64,000 bases of DNA from Chromobacterium paludis (GCF_008275125.1 NZ_CP043473.1:2418001-2482000), one strand, 5' to 3'. Positions 1-7,940 are shown, numbered from the stretch's first letter. Program-made: numbers and translations. The notes: generated by a model not told the origin, from the letters alone.

Positions 1-243
1 CGCGACGCCATCCTGCGCGATCTGAAACAGGAAAAATATTCCGCCTTTGGCCAATGCGAACTGTACCGGCGGGTGTTCACCCTGGCGGACAAGCAAGCCG
101 GCAAGCCCCTGCCGCGCGCCCTCATGCCGCAAATCGACCTGAAAAGCCCCAAGATCACCCGCAAGCTGACCACCCAATGGTTTGCCGAGCGAGTGGACGG
201 CCGCTACCGGCAATGCCTGTCCCGGACGGCGGCGGCGGGCTGA
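1..243 (+). CDS. Unidentified protein, C-terminal fragment
   Basis: An open frame runs in from the left edge and ends with TGA at 241-243, giving the last 80 residues of a protein. The fragment is rich in Lys and Arg and contains a patch like KSPKITRKLTTQWF. No signal, membrane segment or catalytic motif is visible. I do not recognise the family. Codon use matches the neighbouring genes, so it is probably the true end of a chromosomal gene rather than a shadow frame. An overlapping frame at 54-257 was rejected in its favour. Confidence 0.5.
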   Translation, partial: RDAILRDLKQEKYSAFGQCELYRRVFTLADKQAGKPLPRALMPQIDLKSPKITRKLTTQWFAERVDGRYRQCLSRTAAAG

Positions 244-349
244 TGCGCGCCGCCTGACGCCGTCATATAATGAACCGCAAACGGCCGGATTTCCGGCCGT
301 TCATGCATTCAAAACAACAGCGGCAACGCCGCACTGGCTCAGGTTAATC

Positions 350-1378
350 ATGCGTTCCACTTTTTCTTACTTCATCGGCTCGCTGGTCCTCAGCGCCGCC
401 GCGCTGGCTGCGGTCGCCAGCTATGGTTTCCAGCGCGGCGGCGCCGAAACCGCCAGCGCCTTTCTGCTGACCACCGCGGTGCTGGCCGTGCTGGAAACCA
501 GCGTCTCCTTCGACAATGCCGTGGTCAACGCCTCCGTGCTCAAGGCGATGAGCCATCGCTGGCGCCAAGTTTTCATGACCGTCGGCATCGCCGTGGCGGT
601 ATTCGGCATGCGCGTGCTGTTTCCGCTGCTGATCGTGTCCACGGCCGGCGGCGTGTCCCTGGCCGAGGCCTTCGCCGTCGCCACGGAGCAGCCCGCGCGC
701 TACCAGCAAATCATGCACGACAGCCATTTGATGATCATGGGCTTCGGCGCCACCTTCCTGCTGATGGTGGTGATCGAATACTTCGTGCAGCATGAAAAGG
801 ACGATCACTGGCTGCCCGGCGTCGAACCGCTGCTGGCCAAGCTGGGCAGCGTGGAAAACGCGCAATCCTTGGTCACCATCTTGGTGGTGGCCACGGTGGC
901 GGCCGGCGTGCCGGCGGGCCAGAAGCTGGCCTTCATCAGCAGCTGCTTCTGGGGCTATGTGATGTTCATGGTCTTGCATATGTTCAAGCAGCTGTTCGGC
1001 GGAGTGGACATCCAGACCGCGGCGGCCAGGAACGGCCTGATCGGCTTTGTCTATCTGGAGGTGCTGGACGCCAGCTTCTCCATGGACGGCGTGATCGCCG
1101 CCTTCGCCATCACCAATGACTTCTGGCTGATCGCCGCCGGCCTGGGCATAGGCGCGATGTTCGTGCGCTCGCTGACCCTCTACCTGGTGGAGCGCGACGT
1201 GATCGGCCAGTTCAAGTATCTGGAGGTGTCCGCGTTCTGGGCCATCGCCGCGCTGGTGGCCATCATGTTCGCCGCCGCGCTGCACGTGGAGCTGGGCGAA
1301 GTGGCCACCGGCCTGATCAGCGTCTCCATCATCGGCCTGGGCGTGCTGACCAGCCTGCCCTCGCGCCGCCGACCTTAA
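350..1378 (+). CDS. DUF475 (TerC-like) integral membrane protein
   Basis: The 342-residue protein has seven or more hydrophobic segments and the acidic motif LETSVSFDNAVVNA near its N-terminus. A second acidic motif, LEVLDASFSMDGVIAA, lies in its second half. These duplicated acidic motifs in membrane helices typify the DUF475/TerC superfamily, which is linked to metal ion export or handling. The substrate cannot be read from sequence. The ATG at 350 was chosen because the hydrophobic N-terminus begins there; the longer frame from 182 adds 56 residues of shadow-like composition. It stands alone, followed by a strong hairpin terminator. Confidence 0.85.
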   Translation: MRSTFSYFIGSLVLSAAALAAVASYGFQRGGAETASAFLLTTAVLAVLETSVSFDNAVVNASVLKAMSHRWRQVFMTVGIAVAVFGMRVLFPLLIVSTAGGVSLAEAFAVATEQPARYQQIMHDSHLMIMGFGATFLLMVVIEYFVQHEKDDHWLPGVEPLLAKLGSVENAQSLVTILVVATVAAGVPAGQKLAFISSCFWGYVMFMVLHMFKQLFGGVDIQTAAARNGLIGFVYLEVLDASFSMDGVIAAFAITNDFWLIAAGLGIGAMFVRSLTLYLVERDVIGQFKYLEVSAFWAIAALVAIMFAAALHVELGEVATGLISVSIIGLGVLTSLPSRRRP

Positions 1379-1394
1379 AAACCGCGCAGGCAAG

Positions 1395-1424
1395 ACAAAG
1401 GCCGGGGTTCCCCCCGGCCTTTGT
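1395..1424. terminator. Bidirectional hairpin between convergent genes
   Basis: A 13-bp perfect stem (ACAAAGGCCGGGG pairing with its complement) around a 4-nt loop lies between the DUF475 gene and the convergent gene ending at 1461. The U-rich part of each transcript is inside the stem (CCTTTGT), a common form in GC-rich genomes. Confidence 0.75.
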
Positions 1425-1460
1425 CCATTCCGACTCCGCGCCCCGCACGGGGCAACTTCG

Positions 1461-2186
1461 TCAGGCGGACGTGCTCAGCAAGGCGCCGACGCCGGCGCTG
1501 GTGCCCAGCTGATTGTTTTGCAAATTCTGGCTCAGGTTTTGCAGAAAGGTCTGCAAGGAAGCCTGCCCCTGCCCGCTGCCGCTGGAGGTGCCCAGCGCCT
1601 GCTGCAAAGTCTGAAAAGCCGACTGCAAAGTCGAACTGGCGCTATTTTGCGTGCCATTGGCGATATCCTGCAATAATTGCTGCAGATTGTTTTGCAGCCC
1701 GCTGCGGTAACCGCTGGTACCGGAAGCGCTGCCGCTCTGCGTGGCCGCGGCATCCTGATCCGGACCGCCGCTATCGGTGTCGCCGTCATTGTCGCCGCCG
1801 CCCGTCCCCTGCGCCGCCGTCCCCTGCGCGCCCTCTTGATGCAAAGCCTGGAACAAGGAATGAATGAAGGCATGCACGGCTTGCCGCTGACCGCCGCCGG
1901 CCGCGCTGACCGCGCCGCTACTGCCCGCCCCGCCAGAACCGTCGCTGCCGCCGCTGGATGAAGCGGCAGCCGTGGATGGCGGCGGCAGCAAGCCGGACTG
2001 TTGCAAGGCTTGCAGCACATCCTGCCCGAACGGCTCCCCGCCGTGATGATGATGGTGGCCGCCGCCCTGGCCTTGGACCGCGCCGCCGGATGCCAGCTGC
2101 GACGGATCCGAAGACAGGGTTTCCTGGATGTCCACCTGCGTGTACTGCAATGAGATTGAGCCGCTGCCCAGGGATCCGACCGACAT
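1461..2186 (-). CDS. Cysteine-free Gly/Ser/Gln-rich protein, harpin-like composition (paralogue A)
   Basis: The 241-residue protein has no Cys or Trp and is dominated by Gly, Ser, Gln and Ala. There is a His5 run near residue 45 and long low-complexity linkers. The last about 80 residues form an amphipathic helical module (LQNNLQQLLQDIANGTQN, then LQTFLQNLSQNLQNNQL). The same module ends the next gene, so the two are tandem paralogues. There is no classical signal peptide. AAGGAG sits 7 nt before the ATG. Low complexity, absence of Cys and helical Gln/Leu repeats resemble harpins and other type III-exported proteins, but no secretion genes are in the window. Function is unknown; the coding call itself is firm. 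Confidence 0.75.
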   Translation of the reverse strand: MSVGSLGSGSISLQYTQVDIQETLSSDPSQLASGGAVQGQGGGHHHHHGGEPFGQDVLQALQQSGLLPPPSTAAASSSGGSDGSGGAGSSGAVSAAGGGQRQAVHAFIHSLFQALHQEGAQGTAAQGTGGGDNDGDTDSGGPDQDAAATQSGSASGTSGYRSGLQNNLQQLLQDIANGTQNSASSTLQSAFQTLQQALGTSSGSGQGQASLQTFLQNLSQNLQNNQLGTSAGVGALLSTSA

Positions 2187-2338
2187 GACGCTCTCCTTGA
2201 CAAGACCAGACTACCCGCTCAGCTTGCGCTGATATCGGTATATCGGCCTCTTGGCGCCGCGACAAAGCGATCAAATATAAATTTCTGTTAAATCAAAGGC
2301 TTTTATGATTGGCCGCATGATCGCGCGCGCTTCCCGCT

Positions 2339-2971
2339 TCAACTGCGGGTATCAACCAAGGAGCCGGAACTTTGCAGCGAAGCAAGCTGGCTGCTCTGCA
2401 AATTCATCAGGTTCTGCATGAAGGTGCGCAAGGCCGCCTGCGATGAGGGTGCGCCGGCCGGGCTGCCGCCCAACGCCTGCTGCAAATCCTTGAAGGCGGC
2501 GTTCAGGCGAGTGGTGGCGTTGTTGCGCACGCCGTTGCTGACATCCTGCATCAGACGCTGCAAATTGCTCTGGAAATCGCCGGAGCCGCCGGCGCTGGGG
2601 TCTTGCTCGCTGGCATAGCCGCTGCTGTCCAGGCTTTCCGCTTGCACGGCGCGATACATCTGATTGATGAAGGTGTTGAGCGCCGTTTGCACCTGGCTGC
2701 CGGGAGAAGGCGCCAGCGCATCGAAACCGAGTATGCCGGCAACGCGGGCATAGCCGGACTGACGCGGCGCGCCGGAAACATTGAAGCCGGTGAGCTGCAA
2801 GGCCGTCACCACATTGCGGCTGAAGTCTATGCCGCCGCTGTCCTTGCTTTTCTCTTGTGGCGCATTGACCAGCGGCGGCTGATTGGCGGCGCCTTGCGCC
2901 GCCAGCACGCCAGGAGCGGATACCGGCGCAAAACGAAAAGAGTGAATGCTGTCCACCGCGCTGATTGCCAT
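2339..2971 (-). CDS. Cysteine-free helical-repeat protein, paralogue of the downstream gene (paralogue B)
   Basis: The 210-residue protein lacks Cys. Its C-terminal module (FQSNLQRLMQDVSNGVRN, later LRTFMQNLMNLQSSQL) aligns residue for residue with the end of the gene at 1461-2186. The N-terminal half differs: it is less repetitive and contains SGGIDFSRNVVTALQLTGFN, which resembles the paralogue's FGQDVLQALQQSGL. An in-frame ATG at 2977 abuts the GAGGAG ribosome site with no spacer, so the ATG at 2971 (spacer 6) was preferred. A 150-bp AT-rich gap separates the two genes, so each may have its own promoter. Function unknown. Confidence 0.72.
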   Translation of the reverse strand: MAISAVDSIHSFRFAPVSAPGVLAAQGAANQPPLVNAPQEKSKDSGGIDFSRNVVTALQLTGFNVSGAPRQSGYARVAGILGFDALAPSPGSQVQTALNTFINQMYRAVQAESLDSSGYASEQDPSAGGSGDFQSNLQRLMQDVSNGVRNNATTRLNAAFKDLQQALGGSPAGAPSSQAALRTFMQNLMNLQSSQLASLQSSGSLVDTRS

Positions 2972-3055
2972 TGCCATCTCCTCGCACAGGTCCTGCCAAG
3001 CTCCGCGGCTGCCACCGGGATATTCAACTCAGACCCGCATGATTTTAAACATTAA

Positions 3056-3080
3056 CTCTATTAATATGCACAATATAGAG
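3056..3080. promoter_or_regulatory. Dyad CTCTAT-N13-ATAGAG in AT-rich upstream region
   Basis: Perfect 6-bp inverted repeats lie in an AT-rich island about 85 bp upstream of paralogue B. The position fits an operator or promoter element. The half-site ATAGAG/CTCTAT recurs, with different spacing, upstream of the desaturase gene at 39387-39404. Confidence 0.3.
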
Positions 3081-3148
3081 CCATGTTTACTATAAGACGG
3101 AAGCTATCCACACGCGAGCATTTTCACACTCACTCCGCCGCCTGCCTG

Positions 3149-3514
3149 CTAGCCGATCCGCGCCAACATGGCCAACGCCGCCAGCGTGCCCAGGGCGGCC
3201 ACGCCATAAGTCAGCGCCTTGGCCAGCGGGCCGCCGCGGATGCCGACATCGTGCAGGCTGTGGTAGATGCGATGCGCCGCATGCCACAGCAGCAGGCTGA
3301 TCAGCCCCCACAGCGCCGCCTTGCCGATCAAGCTGTGCGCCAGCGCCAGCGCGCCCTGGTAGCTGGCCGCCTTGGCCGGCAGCCAGCCCAGCGGCGCTGC
3401 GAAGCCGGTGATGGCCACCAGCATGGGGCCAAACAGCGCGGCCAGCATGCCGCCGGCGCCGAACAGCCCCCAAAAGATGGGCGCATGGGAACGCTTCCAT
3501 TGCCGGTTTTTCAT
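3149..3514 (-). CDS. frdD: Fumarate reductase membrane anchor subunit D
   Basis: The 121-residue protein has three hydrophobic helices (about residues 14-36, 58-80 and 95-118). It begins MKNRQWKRSHAPIFWGLFGAGGML, the conserved FrdD start. With FrdC it anchors the FrdAB catalytic dimer and holds the menaquinol site, passing electrons to fumarate during anaerobic respiration. Its ATG overlaps the frdC stop by 4 nt, showing translational coupling. The length equals the enterobacterial FrdD. It is the last gene of the operon; no clear terminator hairpin was seen after it. Confidence 0.92.
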   Translation of the reverse strand: MKNRQWKRSHAPIFWGLFGAGGMLAALFGPMLVAITGFAAPLGWLPAKAASYQGALALAHSLIGKAALWGLISLLLWHAAHRIYHSLHDVGIRGGPLAKALTYGVAALGTLAALAMLARIG

Positions 3515-3909
3515 TGCGAGATCCCCCAGACGATGAAGAGCAGCGCCAGGCTGGCCAGCAAGGTGGCGGCGAAGCCGCCTGCTGTGATGGCGGCGGCGGA
3601 CACGCGCTTGCCGCCTATGATCACCGGCGGCAAGGTGCGCGGCATGATCTTGAACCAGGTGTAGCTGTGGTAGCCGATCATCAAGAGCAGGATCAGGTGG
3701 AACAGCAGCGCCAGCGGGCTTTGCAGCGATGTCATGAAGCCATCCCACGCCGCTTCGCCCTGGCTCAGCCGCCACAGGCCGCACAGCAGCACGAAGGCGT
3801 AGGCGGCGACGAATAGCGCCGTGCCTTCGTGGATCATGTACTCGATGAAATAAGGGCTCTTCTTCCACCAACCGTCCATCGGACGGACATAAGGCTTGCG
3901 CTTGCTCAT
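3511..3909 (-). CDS. frdC: Fumarate reductase membrane anchor subunit C
   Basis: The 132-residue three-helix membrane protein starts MSKRKPYVRPMDGWWKKSPY, nearly the canonical FrdC N-terminus (KRKPYVRPM...WWKK). It forms the quinol-binding anchor with FrdD. The ATG at 3909 overlaps the frdB TGA (ATGA). An alternative in-frame ATG two codons upstream (3915) would overlap frdB further and is less likely. No haem-ligand histidines of the SdhC type are apparent, which agrees with the haem-free FrdCD class. Confidence 0.93.
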   Translation of the reverse strand: MSKRKPYVRPMDGWWKKSPYFIEYMIHEGTALFVAAYAFVLLCGLWRLSQGEAAWDGFMTSLQSPLALLFHLILLLMIGYHSYTWFKIMPRTLPPVIIGGKRVSAAAITAGGFAATLLASLALLFIVWGISQ

Positions 3910-4652
3910 TTGCATGCTCCCTTGGGCCGGGCGAAGCGCAGGAAATAGTCCTTGGCCACCGCCGTCTTGTTCAGGTTCACCGCATTGGCCGGGTCCACCG
4001 CCTTGGGACAGACTTCCGAGCAATAGCCCACCGCCGTGCAGTTGAACACGCCCTCCTGCGCGGCCAGCAGCGCCATGCGCTGCTCGGACGCGCCATCGCG
4101 GCTGTCCTGGTTGTAGCGGTGCAAGAGCGCGATGGCGCCTGGGCCGAGGAAATCCGGATTCAGCCCATACTGCGGACAGGCGGCGTAGCACAGCAGGCAG
4201 TTGATGCAGCCGCTGAACTGGGCGTACCAGTCCATCTGCGCCGGCGTCTGCTGGTATTCGCCCTCGGACAAGGGCTTGTCTTCCTTGGGCACGATATAGG
4301 GCGTGATGCTTTCGAGTTTCTCGATGAAGTCGTCCAACACCACCACCAGATCGCGCTCGATCGGAAAGTGGTTCAAGGGCTCGATGCGCACCTTGCCGGG
4401 GTAGTCGCGCAGAAAGGTCTTGCAGGCGAGCTTGGGCACGCCGTCCACCATCATGCCGCAGCTGCCGCAGATGGCCTGGCGGCAGGACCAGCGGAAGGCC
4501 AAGGTGCCGTCGAGATAATCGCGGATGTATTGCAGGCCCTGCAGCACCGACATGTCGTCGCTGTACGGCACCTCGAAGCCCTGCAGCCACGGCTCCTGGT
4601 CCTGCTCCGGCCGGTAGCGCAGCACCTCGATCTGGATGGTTTTGTCCGTCAT
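3906..4652 (-). CDS. frdB: Fumarate reductase iron-sulfur subunit
   Basis: The 248-residue protein carries the three cluster motifs of the family. The [2Fe-2S] motif is CRQAICGSCG plus a downstream Cys (KLACKTF). The second cluster motif is CINCLLCYAACP, and the third is CTAVGYCSEVCPK. It relays electrons from the membrane quinol site to FAD in FrdA. The ATG lies in a 4-nt overlap with the frdA stop. The length is close to E. coli FrdB (244). A longer upstream frame to 4937 is a shadow inside frdA. Confidence 0.95.
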   Translation of the reverse strand: MTDKTIQIEVLRYRPEQDQEPWLQGFEVPYSDDMSVLQGLQYIRDYLDGTLAFRWSCRQAICGSCGMMVDGVPKLACKTFLRDYPGKVRIEPLNHFPIERDLVVVLDDFIEKLESITPYIVPKEDKPLSEGEYQQTPAQMDWYAQFSGCINCLLCYAACPQYGLNPDFLGPGAIALLHRYNQDSRDGASEQRMALLAAQEGVFNCTAVGYCSEVCPKAVDPANAVNLNKTAVAKDYFLRFARPKGACK

Positions 4653-6424
4653 GCCTGTTCTCCTTTTTCTGCGGCCACCCCCGCCGCGCCGTAAGCGCGC
4701 ACGCCGGGTTGAGACGTGGTGATCTTGACCTCGCCATACTCGATGCGCGGCGCGGCGTTCGGCTGGTACACCGCGTGGCTGTGCTTGAGGAAGTTGGCGT
4801 CGTCGCGCTGCTCGTAGCCATCCAGCCGCTGGTGGGCGCCGCGCGATTCCCTGCGATTCAGCGCCGAGTGCGCCATCGCCTCGGCCACGTCCAGCTGGTA
4901 GCCCAGCTCGATGGCCAGCAGCCAGTCGCTGTTCCACACGCTGGACTTATCTTCCACATTGACGTTCTGGAAGCGCTGCTTGAGTTCGGCCAGCTTGTCG
5001 CAGGTGGCGCGCATGCTGTCTTCCATGCGGTAGATGCCGCAGCCGGCCTCCATGGTTTCCGCCATTTCGCGGCGCAGGTCGGCGATGCGCTCCGTGCCGT
5101 CCTTGGCGCGCAAAGCGTGCAGGCTAGCCTCCGCCGCCTCGGCCTGCTTCAACAGCGATTCGCGCCTGGCCGGCCTTTGCTCTCGGGCAAATCGGGCGGC
5201 TTCGACGCCGGCCACCTTGCCGAACACCGACAACTCGGCCAAGGAGTTGGAGCCCAGCCGATTGGCGCCGTGGATGCCAACGCTGGAGCACTCGCCCGCC
5301 GCGTACAGGCCGGGCATCGGCGCGGCGCAGCGGCCATCCACCAGGATGCCGCCCATGGTGTAATGAACGGCCGGACGCACCGGGATCGGCTCCTTGGCCG
5401 GGTCGATGCCCAGGAACTCTTCGGCCAGCTCGCAGATTTGCGGCAGCCGCTCGCGCAGCTTGGCGTGGCCCAGGTGACGCAGGTCCAGATACACGGCCGA
5501 ACCCCACGGCCCCTGCACGGTGCGTCCCTTCTGCTGCTCGTACCAGAAAGCCTGGCTCAGCCGGTCGCGCGGGCCCAGTTCCATGAATTTGTTGCGCGGC
5601 TTGTCCTCGGCCGGCCCCAGACCATAATCCTGCAAATAGCGGTAGCCATCCTTGTTGACCAGCAGGCCGCCCTCGCCGCGGCAGGCCTCGGTGAACAACA
5701 GCCCGGTGCGCGGCATGCAGGTGGGGTGGTACTGGACAAACTCCATGTCGCGCAGCGGCACGCCATGGCGGTAGGCCAAGGCCATGCCGTCGCCGGTGAC
5801 GATGCCGCCGTTGGTGTTCTCGCGGAACACTCGCCCGGCGCCGCCGGTGGCCATGATCACCGCTCCGGCTTCGATCAGCAGGCTGTCGCCGCTGGCGATC
5901 TCGATGGCCAGCACGCCGCGCGCCTGGCCATCCTCGACGATCAGGTCGGCGCAGAAGTATTCGTCAAAACGTTTGATGGACGGAAATTGGATCGATGTCT
6001 GGAACAAGGTGTGCAGCATGTGGAAGCCGGTCTTGTCGGCCGCGAACCAGGTGCGTTCTATCTTCATGCCGCCGAAGGCGCGCACATTGACGCTGCCGTC
6101 TTCCTTCCGGCTCCACGGACAGCCCCAGTGCTCCAGCTGCACCATCTCTTCCGGACATTGGCGGACGAAGTATTCGACCACGTCCTGTTCGCACAGCCAG
6201 TCGCCGCCGGCCACAGTGTCGTGGAAGTGGGCGTCGTAGCTGTCATGGTCCTGTTTGACCGCCGCCGAGCCGCCCTCCGCCGCCACCGTGTGGCTGCGCA
6301 TCGGATACACCTTGGACACCAGGGCGATCTTCAGCTGGGGATCGAACTGGGCGGCGGCGATGGCCGCCCGCAATCCGGCGCCGCCGGCGCCGACGATGAC
6401 AACATCCGCCTGGTAGATTCGCAT
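4649..6424 (-). CDS. frdA: Fumarate reductase flavoprotein subunit
   Basis: The 591-residue protein has an N-terminal dinucleotide-binding site (VVIVGAGGAGLRA), the FAD-attachment segment MRSHTVAAEGG with His45, and the active-site region EFVQYHPT. A His/Arg-containing C-terminal half includes HGANRLGSNSLAE. Sequence flow such as WGCPWSRKEDGSVNVRAFGG is that of FrdA rather than SdhA, and the neighbours frdBCD confirm it. It reduces fumarate to succinate as the terminal step of anaerobic respiration at the inner face of the membrane. AGGAGG precedes the ATG by 5 nt. An FNR-like site upstream suggests induction without oxygen. Confidence 0.96.
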   Translation of the reverse strand: MRIYQADVVIVGAGGAGLRAAIAAAQFDPQLKIALVSKVYPMRSHTVAAEGGSAAVKQDHDSYDAHFHDTVAGGDWLCEQDVVEYFVRQCPEEMVQLEHWGCPWSRKEDGSVNVRAFGGMKIERTWFAADKTGFHMLHTLFQTSIQFPSIKRFDEYFCADLIVEDGQARGVLAIEIASGDSLLIEAGAVIMATGGAGRVFRENTNGGIVTGDGMALAYRHGVPLRDMEFVQYHPTCMPRTGLLFTEACRGEGGLLVNKDGYRYLQDYGLGPAEDKPRNKFMELGPRDRLSQAFWYEQQKGRTVQGPWGSAVYLDLRHLGHAKLRERLPQICELAEEFLGIDPAKEPIPVRPAVHYTMGGILVDGRCAAPMPGLYAAGECSSVGIHGANRLGSNSLAELSVFGKVAGVEAARFAREQRPARRESLLKQAEAAEASLHALRAKDGTERIADLRREMAETMEAGCGIYRMEDSMRATCDKLAELKQRFQNVNVEDKSSVWNSDWLLAIELGYQLDVAEAMAHSALNRRESRGAHQRLDGYEQRDDANFLKHSHAVYQPNAAPRIEYGEVKITTSQPGVRAYGAAGVAAEKGEQA

Positions 6425-6539
6425 CTAAAGCCTCCTGCAGGAAATGGCAAGTCTGCCCGCAGGCTAATCCATGGCGGCCGCGCCGCTGTAGACCTTGGTC
6501 AAGCGCGCGGGAAACGGCGGCCAGCCAGGCGGCTGCGCC

Positions 6540-6553
6540 ATGATTGCGATCAA
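6540..6553 (-). promoter_or_regulatory. FNR/ANR-like binding site upstream of frdABCD
   Basis: The 14-bp site reads ATGAT-TGCG-ATCAA on the plus strand, matching the FNR consensus TTGAT-N4-ATCAA at 9 of 10 positions. It is centred about 120 bp upstream of the frdA ATG, leaving room for a class II promoter with a leader of roughly 80 nt. The site also borders the coq7 terminator. Regulation by an FNR homologue is inferred, not shown. Confidence 0.6.
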
Positions 6554-6555
6554 GA

Positions 6556-6593
6556 AACGGCAAAACAAAACCCGCGCCGGATGGGCGCGGGTT
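6556..6593 (-). terminator. Intrinsic terminator of coq7
   Basis: Read on the minus strand, a 10-bp stem AACCCGCGCC/GGCGCGGGTT with a 5-nt loop is followed by TTTTGTTTTG. It ends the coq7 transcript just before the frd control region. Confidence 0.8.
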
Positions 6594-6617
6594 GCGGGAA
6601 CGACGGAAGCAATCGCG

Positions 6618-7238
6618 TCAGACGCGATAGCTGGCGCCTGTCATCAGCTTGGCCGACAGCTTCATCGCCGCCTTCAAGGGCGCCGGCAATTCGGCCGCGC
6701 CCAGCTCGTGGGCCATCTCGGCGTGTTGAAGCTCGTCGTCGCGCATCTGGGCCACGATGGCGCGGCTGCGCGCGTCGCCATCCGGCAGTTCGCGCAGATG
6801 GCCGTCCAGGTGCGCGCCCACCTGGCGTTCGGTCTCCTGCAGAAAGCCCAGGTTCCACTTGTCGCCCAGCACGCCGGCCGCCACGCCCAGCGCCAAGGAG
6901 CCGGTATACCACAAGGGATTAAGCAGGCTGGGGCGGCCGCCCAGCTCGCGGATGCGGCGCTCGGTCCAGGCCAGGTGCTCGATTTCTTCCTGCGCCGCCT
7001 GCTTCAAAGCCTCTCGCGCCGACGGATCGCGCGCGGTCAGCGCCTGGCCCTGGTACAAGGCCTGGGCGCACACCTCGCCGCAATGATTGACCCGCATCAG
7101 GCCCAACGCGTGCTTTTTCTCGGCAGCGGAAAGTTCGCTCTCCGCCACGTCCTGGTCCGGATGCGCGCGCCCGCTGTTGGCCGGCGCGCACAAGGTGCGC
7201 AGGCCCTTGTCCAGTTCGATGATCAGCTTGTCCAGCAT
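6618..7238 (-). CDS. coq7: 2-polyprenyl-3-methyl-6-methoxy-1,4-benzoquinone monooxygenase (ubiquinone C6 hydroxylase)
   Basis: The 206-residue di-iron protein shows the COQ7 helical bundle ligands: MRVNHCGEVCAQALYQGQ, EEIEHLAWTERR near the middle, and ETERQVGAHLDGHL plus DDELQHAEMA at the end. These Glu and ExxH pairs bind the iron. It performs the last hydroxylation of ubiquinone synthesis. The ATG at 7238 gives the usual family start MLDKLIIELDKGLRTL; an in-frame extension to 7337 runs through the promoter region and is unlikely. It is transcribed divergently from ppa. Confidence 0.92.
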   Translation of the reverse strand: MLDKLIIELDKGLRTLCAPANSGRAHPDQDVAESELSAAEKKHALGLMRVNHCGEVCAQALYQGQALTARDPSAREALKQAAQEEIEHLAWTERRIRELGGRPSLLNPLWYTGSLALGVAAGVLGDKWNLGFLQETERQVGAHLDGHLRELPDGDARSRAIVAQMRDDELQHAEMAHELGAAELPAPLKAAMKLSAKLMTGASYRV

Positions 7239-7311
7239 AGCCGCGCTTCTCCCGCATGCGTATTTCGTCAAACCGGCGATTATACCTCGCCGGCACAGCG
7301 CCGGCAGCTGC

Positions 7312-7320
7312 TGATATAAT
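7312..7320 (+). promoter_or_regulatory. Extended -10 promoter element for ppa
   Basis: TGATATAAT matches an extended -10 box (TGn-TATAAT) perfectly. It lies 46 bp before the ppa ATG in the 128-bp divergent coq7/ppa gap. No good -35 box lies 17 bp upstream, which is normal for extended -10 promoters. Confidence 0.6.
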
Positions 7321-7366
7321 CGGCCGGTTAAACCCATTTATTACTCAACACGAAGGATTGCGCGCA

Positions 7367-7894
7367 ATGAACCTCGCAAGCATCGGCCCGGGCAAGGACA
7401 TGCCGGGCGACTTCAACGTCGTCATCGAAATCTCCGCCAACGCCGCCCCGATCAAGTACGAATTCGACAAAGAGTGGAACACGCTGGTCGTTGACCGCTT
7501 CATGGGCACTTCCATGATGTACCCGGCCAACTACGGCTTCGTGCCGCAAACCCTGGCCGGCGACGGCGACCCGGTGGACGTGCTGGTCGTCACCCCGTTC
7601 CCGCTGCCGCCGGGCGTCGTGGTGCGCTGCCGCGCCCTGGGCCTGATCAAGATGGAAGACGACGGCGGCGTGGACGCCAAGCTGGTCGCCGTGCCGGTGG
7701 AAAAGCTGTGCCCGATGTACAAGTCCATCCAGAAGCTGGAAGACCTGCCGGAACTGCTGCGCGCGCAGATGGTGCACTTCTTCGAGCACTACAAGGATCT
7801 GGAAAAGGGCAAGTGGGTCAAGATCCAAGGCTGGGGCACGCTGGAAGACGCCAAGACCGAGCTGGTCGAAGGCATCGAGCGTTTCGGCAAGTAA
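7367..7894 (+). CDS. ppa: Inorganic pyrophosphatase (family I)
   Basis: The 175-residue protein carries the family I core: YEFDKEWNTLVVDRF, YPANYGFVPQTLAGDGDPVDVLV (the metal-binding Asp-rich signature) and a C-terminal HFFEHYKDLEKGKWVKIQGW. It hydrolyses pyrophosphate in the cytoplasm and pulls biosynthetic reactions forward. The ATG at 7367 has AAGGA upstream and gives the canonical MNLASIGPGKD start; the frame extends 37 codons further but crosses the promoter. It is a single gene closed by a strong terminator. Confidence 0.96.
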   Translation: MNLASIGPGKDMPGDFNVVIEISANAAPIKYEFDKEWNTLVVDRFMGTSMMYPANYGFVPQTLAGDGDPVDVLVVTPFPLPPGVVVRCRALGLIKMEDDGGVDAKLVAVPVEKLCPMYKSIQKLEDLPELLRAQMVHFFEHYKDLEKGKWVKIQGWGTLEDAKTELVEGIERFGK

Positions 7895-7911
7895 GCCGTT
7901 TCCCGCCCGAC

Positions 7912-7940
7912 AAACCGGCCGCTTGGCCGGTTTTTTATTA
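7912..7940 (+). terminator. Intrinsic terminator of ppa
   Basis: A 9-bp stem AAACCGGCC/GGCCGGTTT around GCTT is followed by TTTATTA, 18 nt after the ppa stop codon. Confidence 0.88.

Noticed and set aside
344..1393. Long antisense ORF over the DUF475 gene
   Set aside because: High GC creates long open frames on the opposite strand; composition (His/Gln/Arg/Asp-rich) is typical of a shadow and no ribosome site or motif is present.
1780..1820. EF-hand-like DNDGDTD in paralogue A
   Set aside because: Only one acidic run in low-complexity sequence, with no flanking helices of the EF-hand pattern.
4709..6922. 737-residue plus-strand ORF over frdA and coq7
   Set aside because: It is the antisense frame of frdA and coq7, with no recognisable domain. 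frdABCD on the other strand has full motif support.
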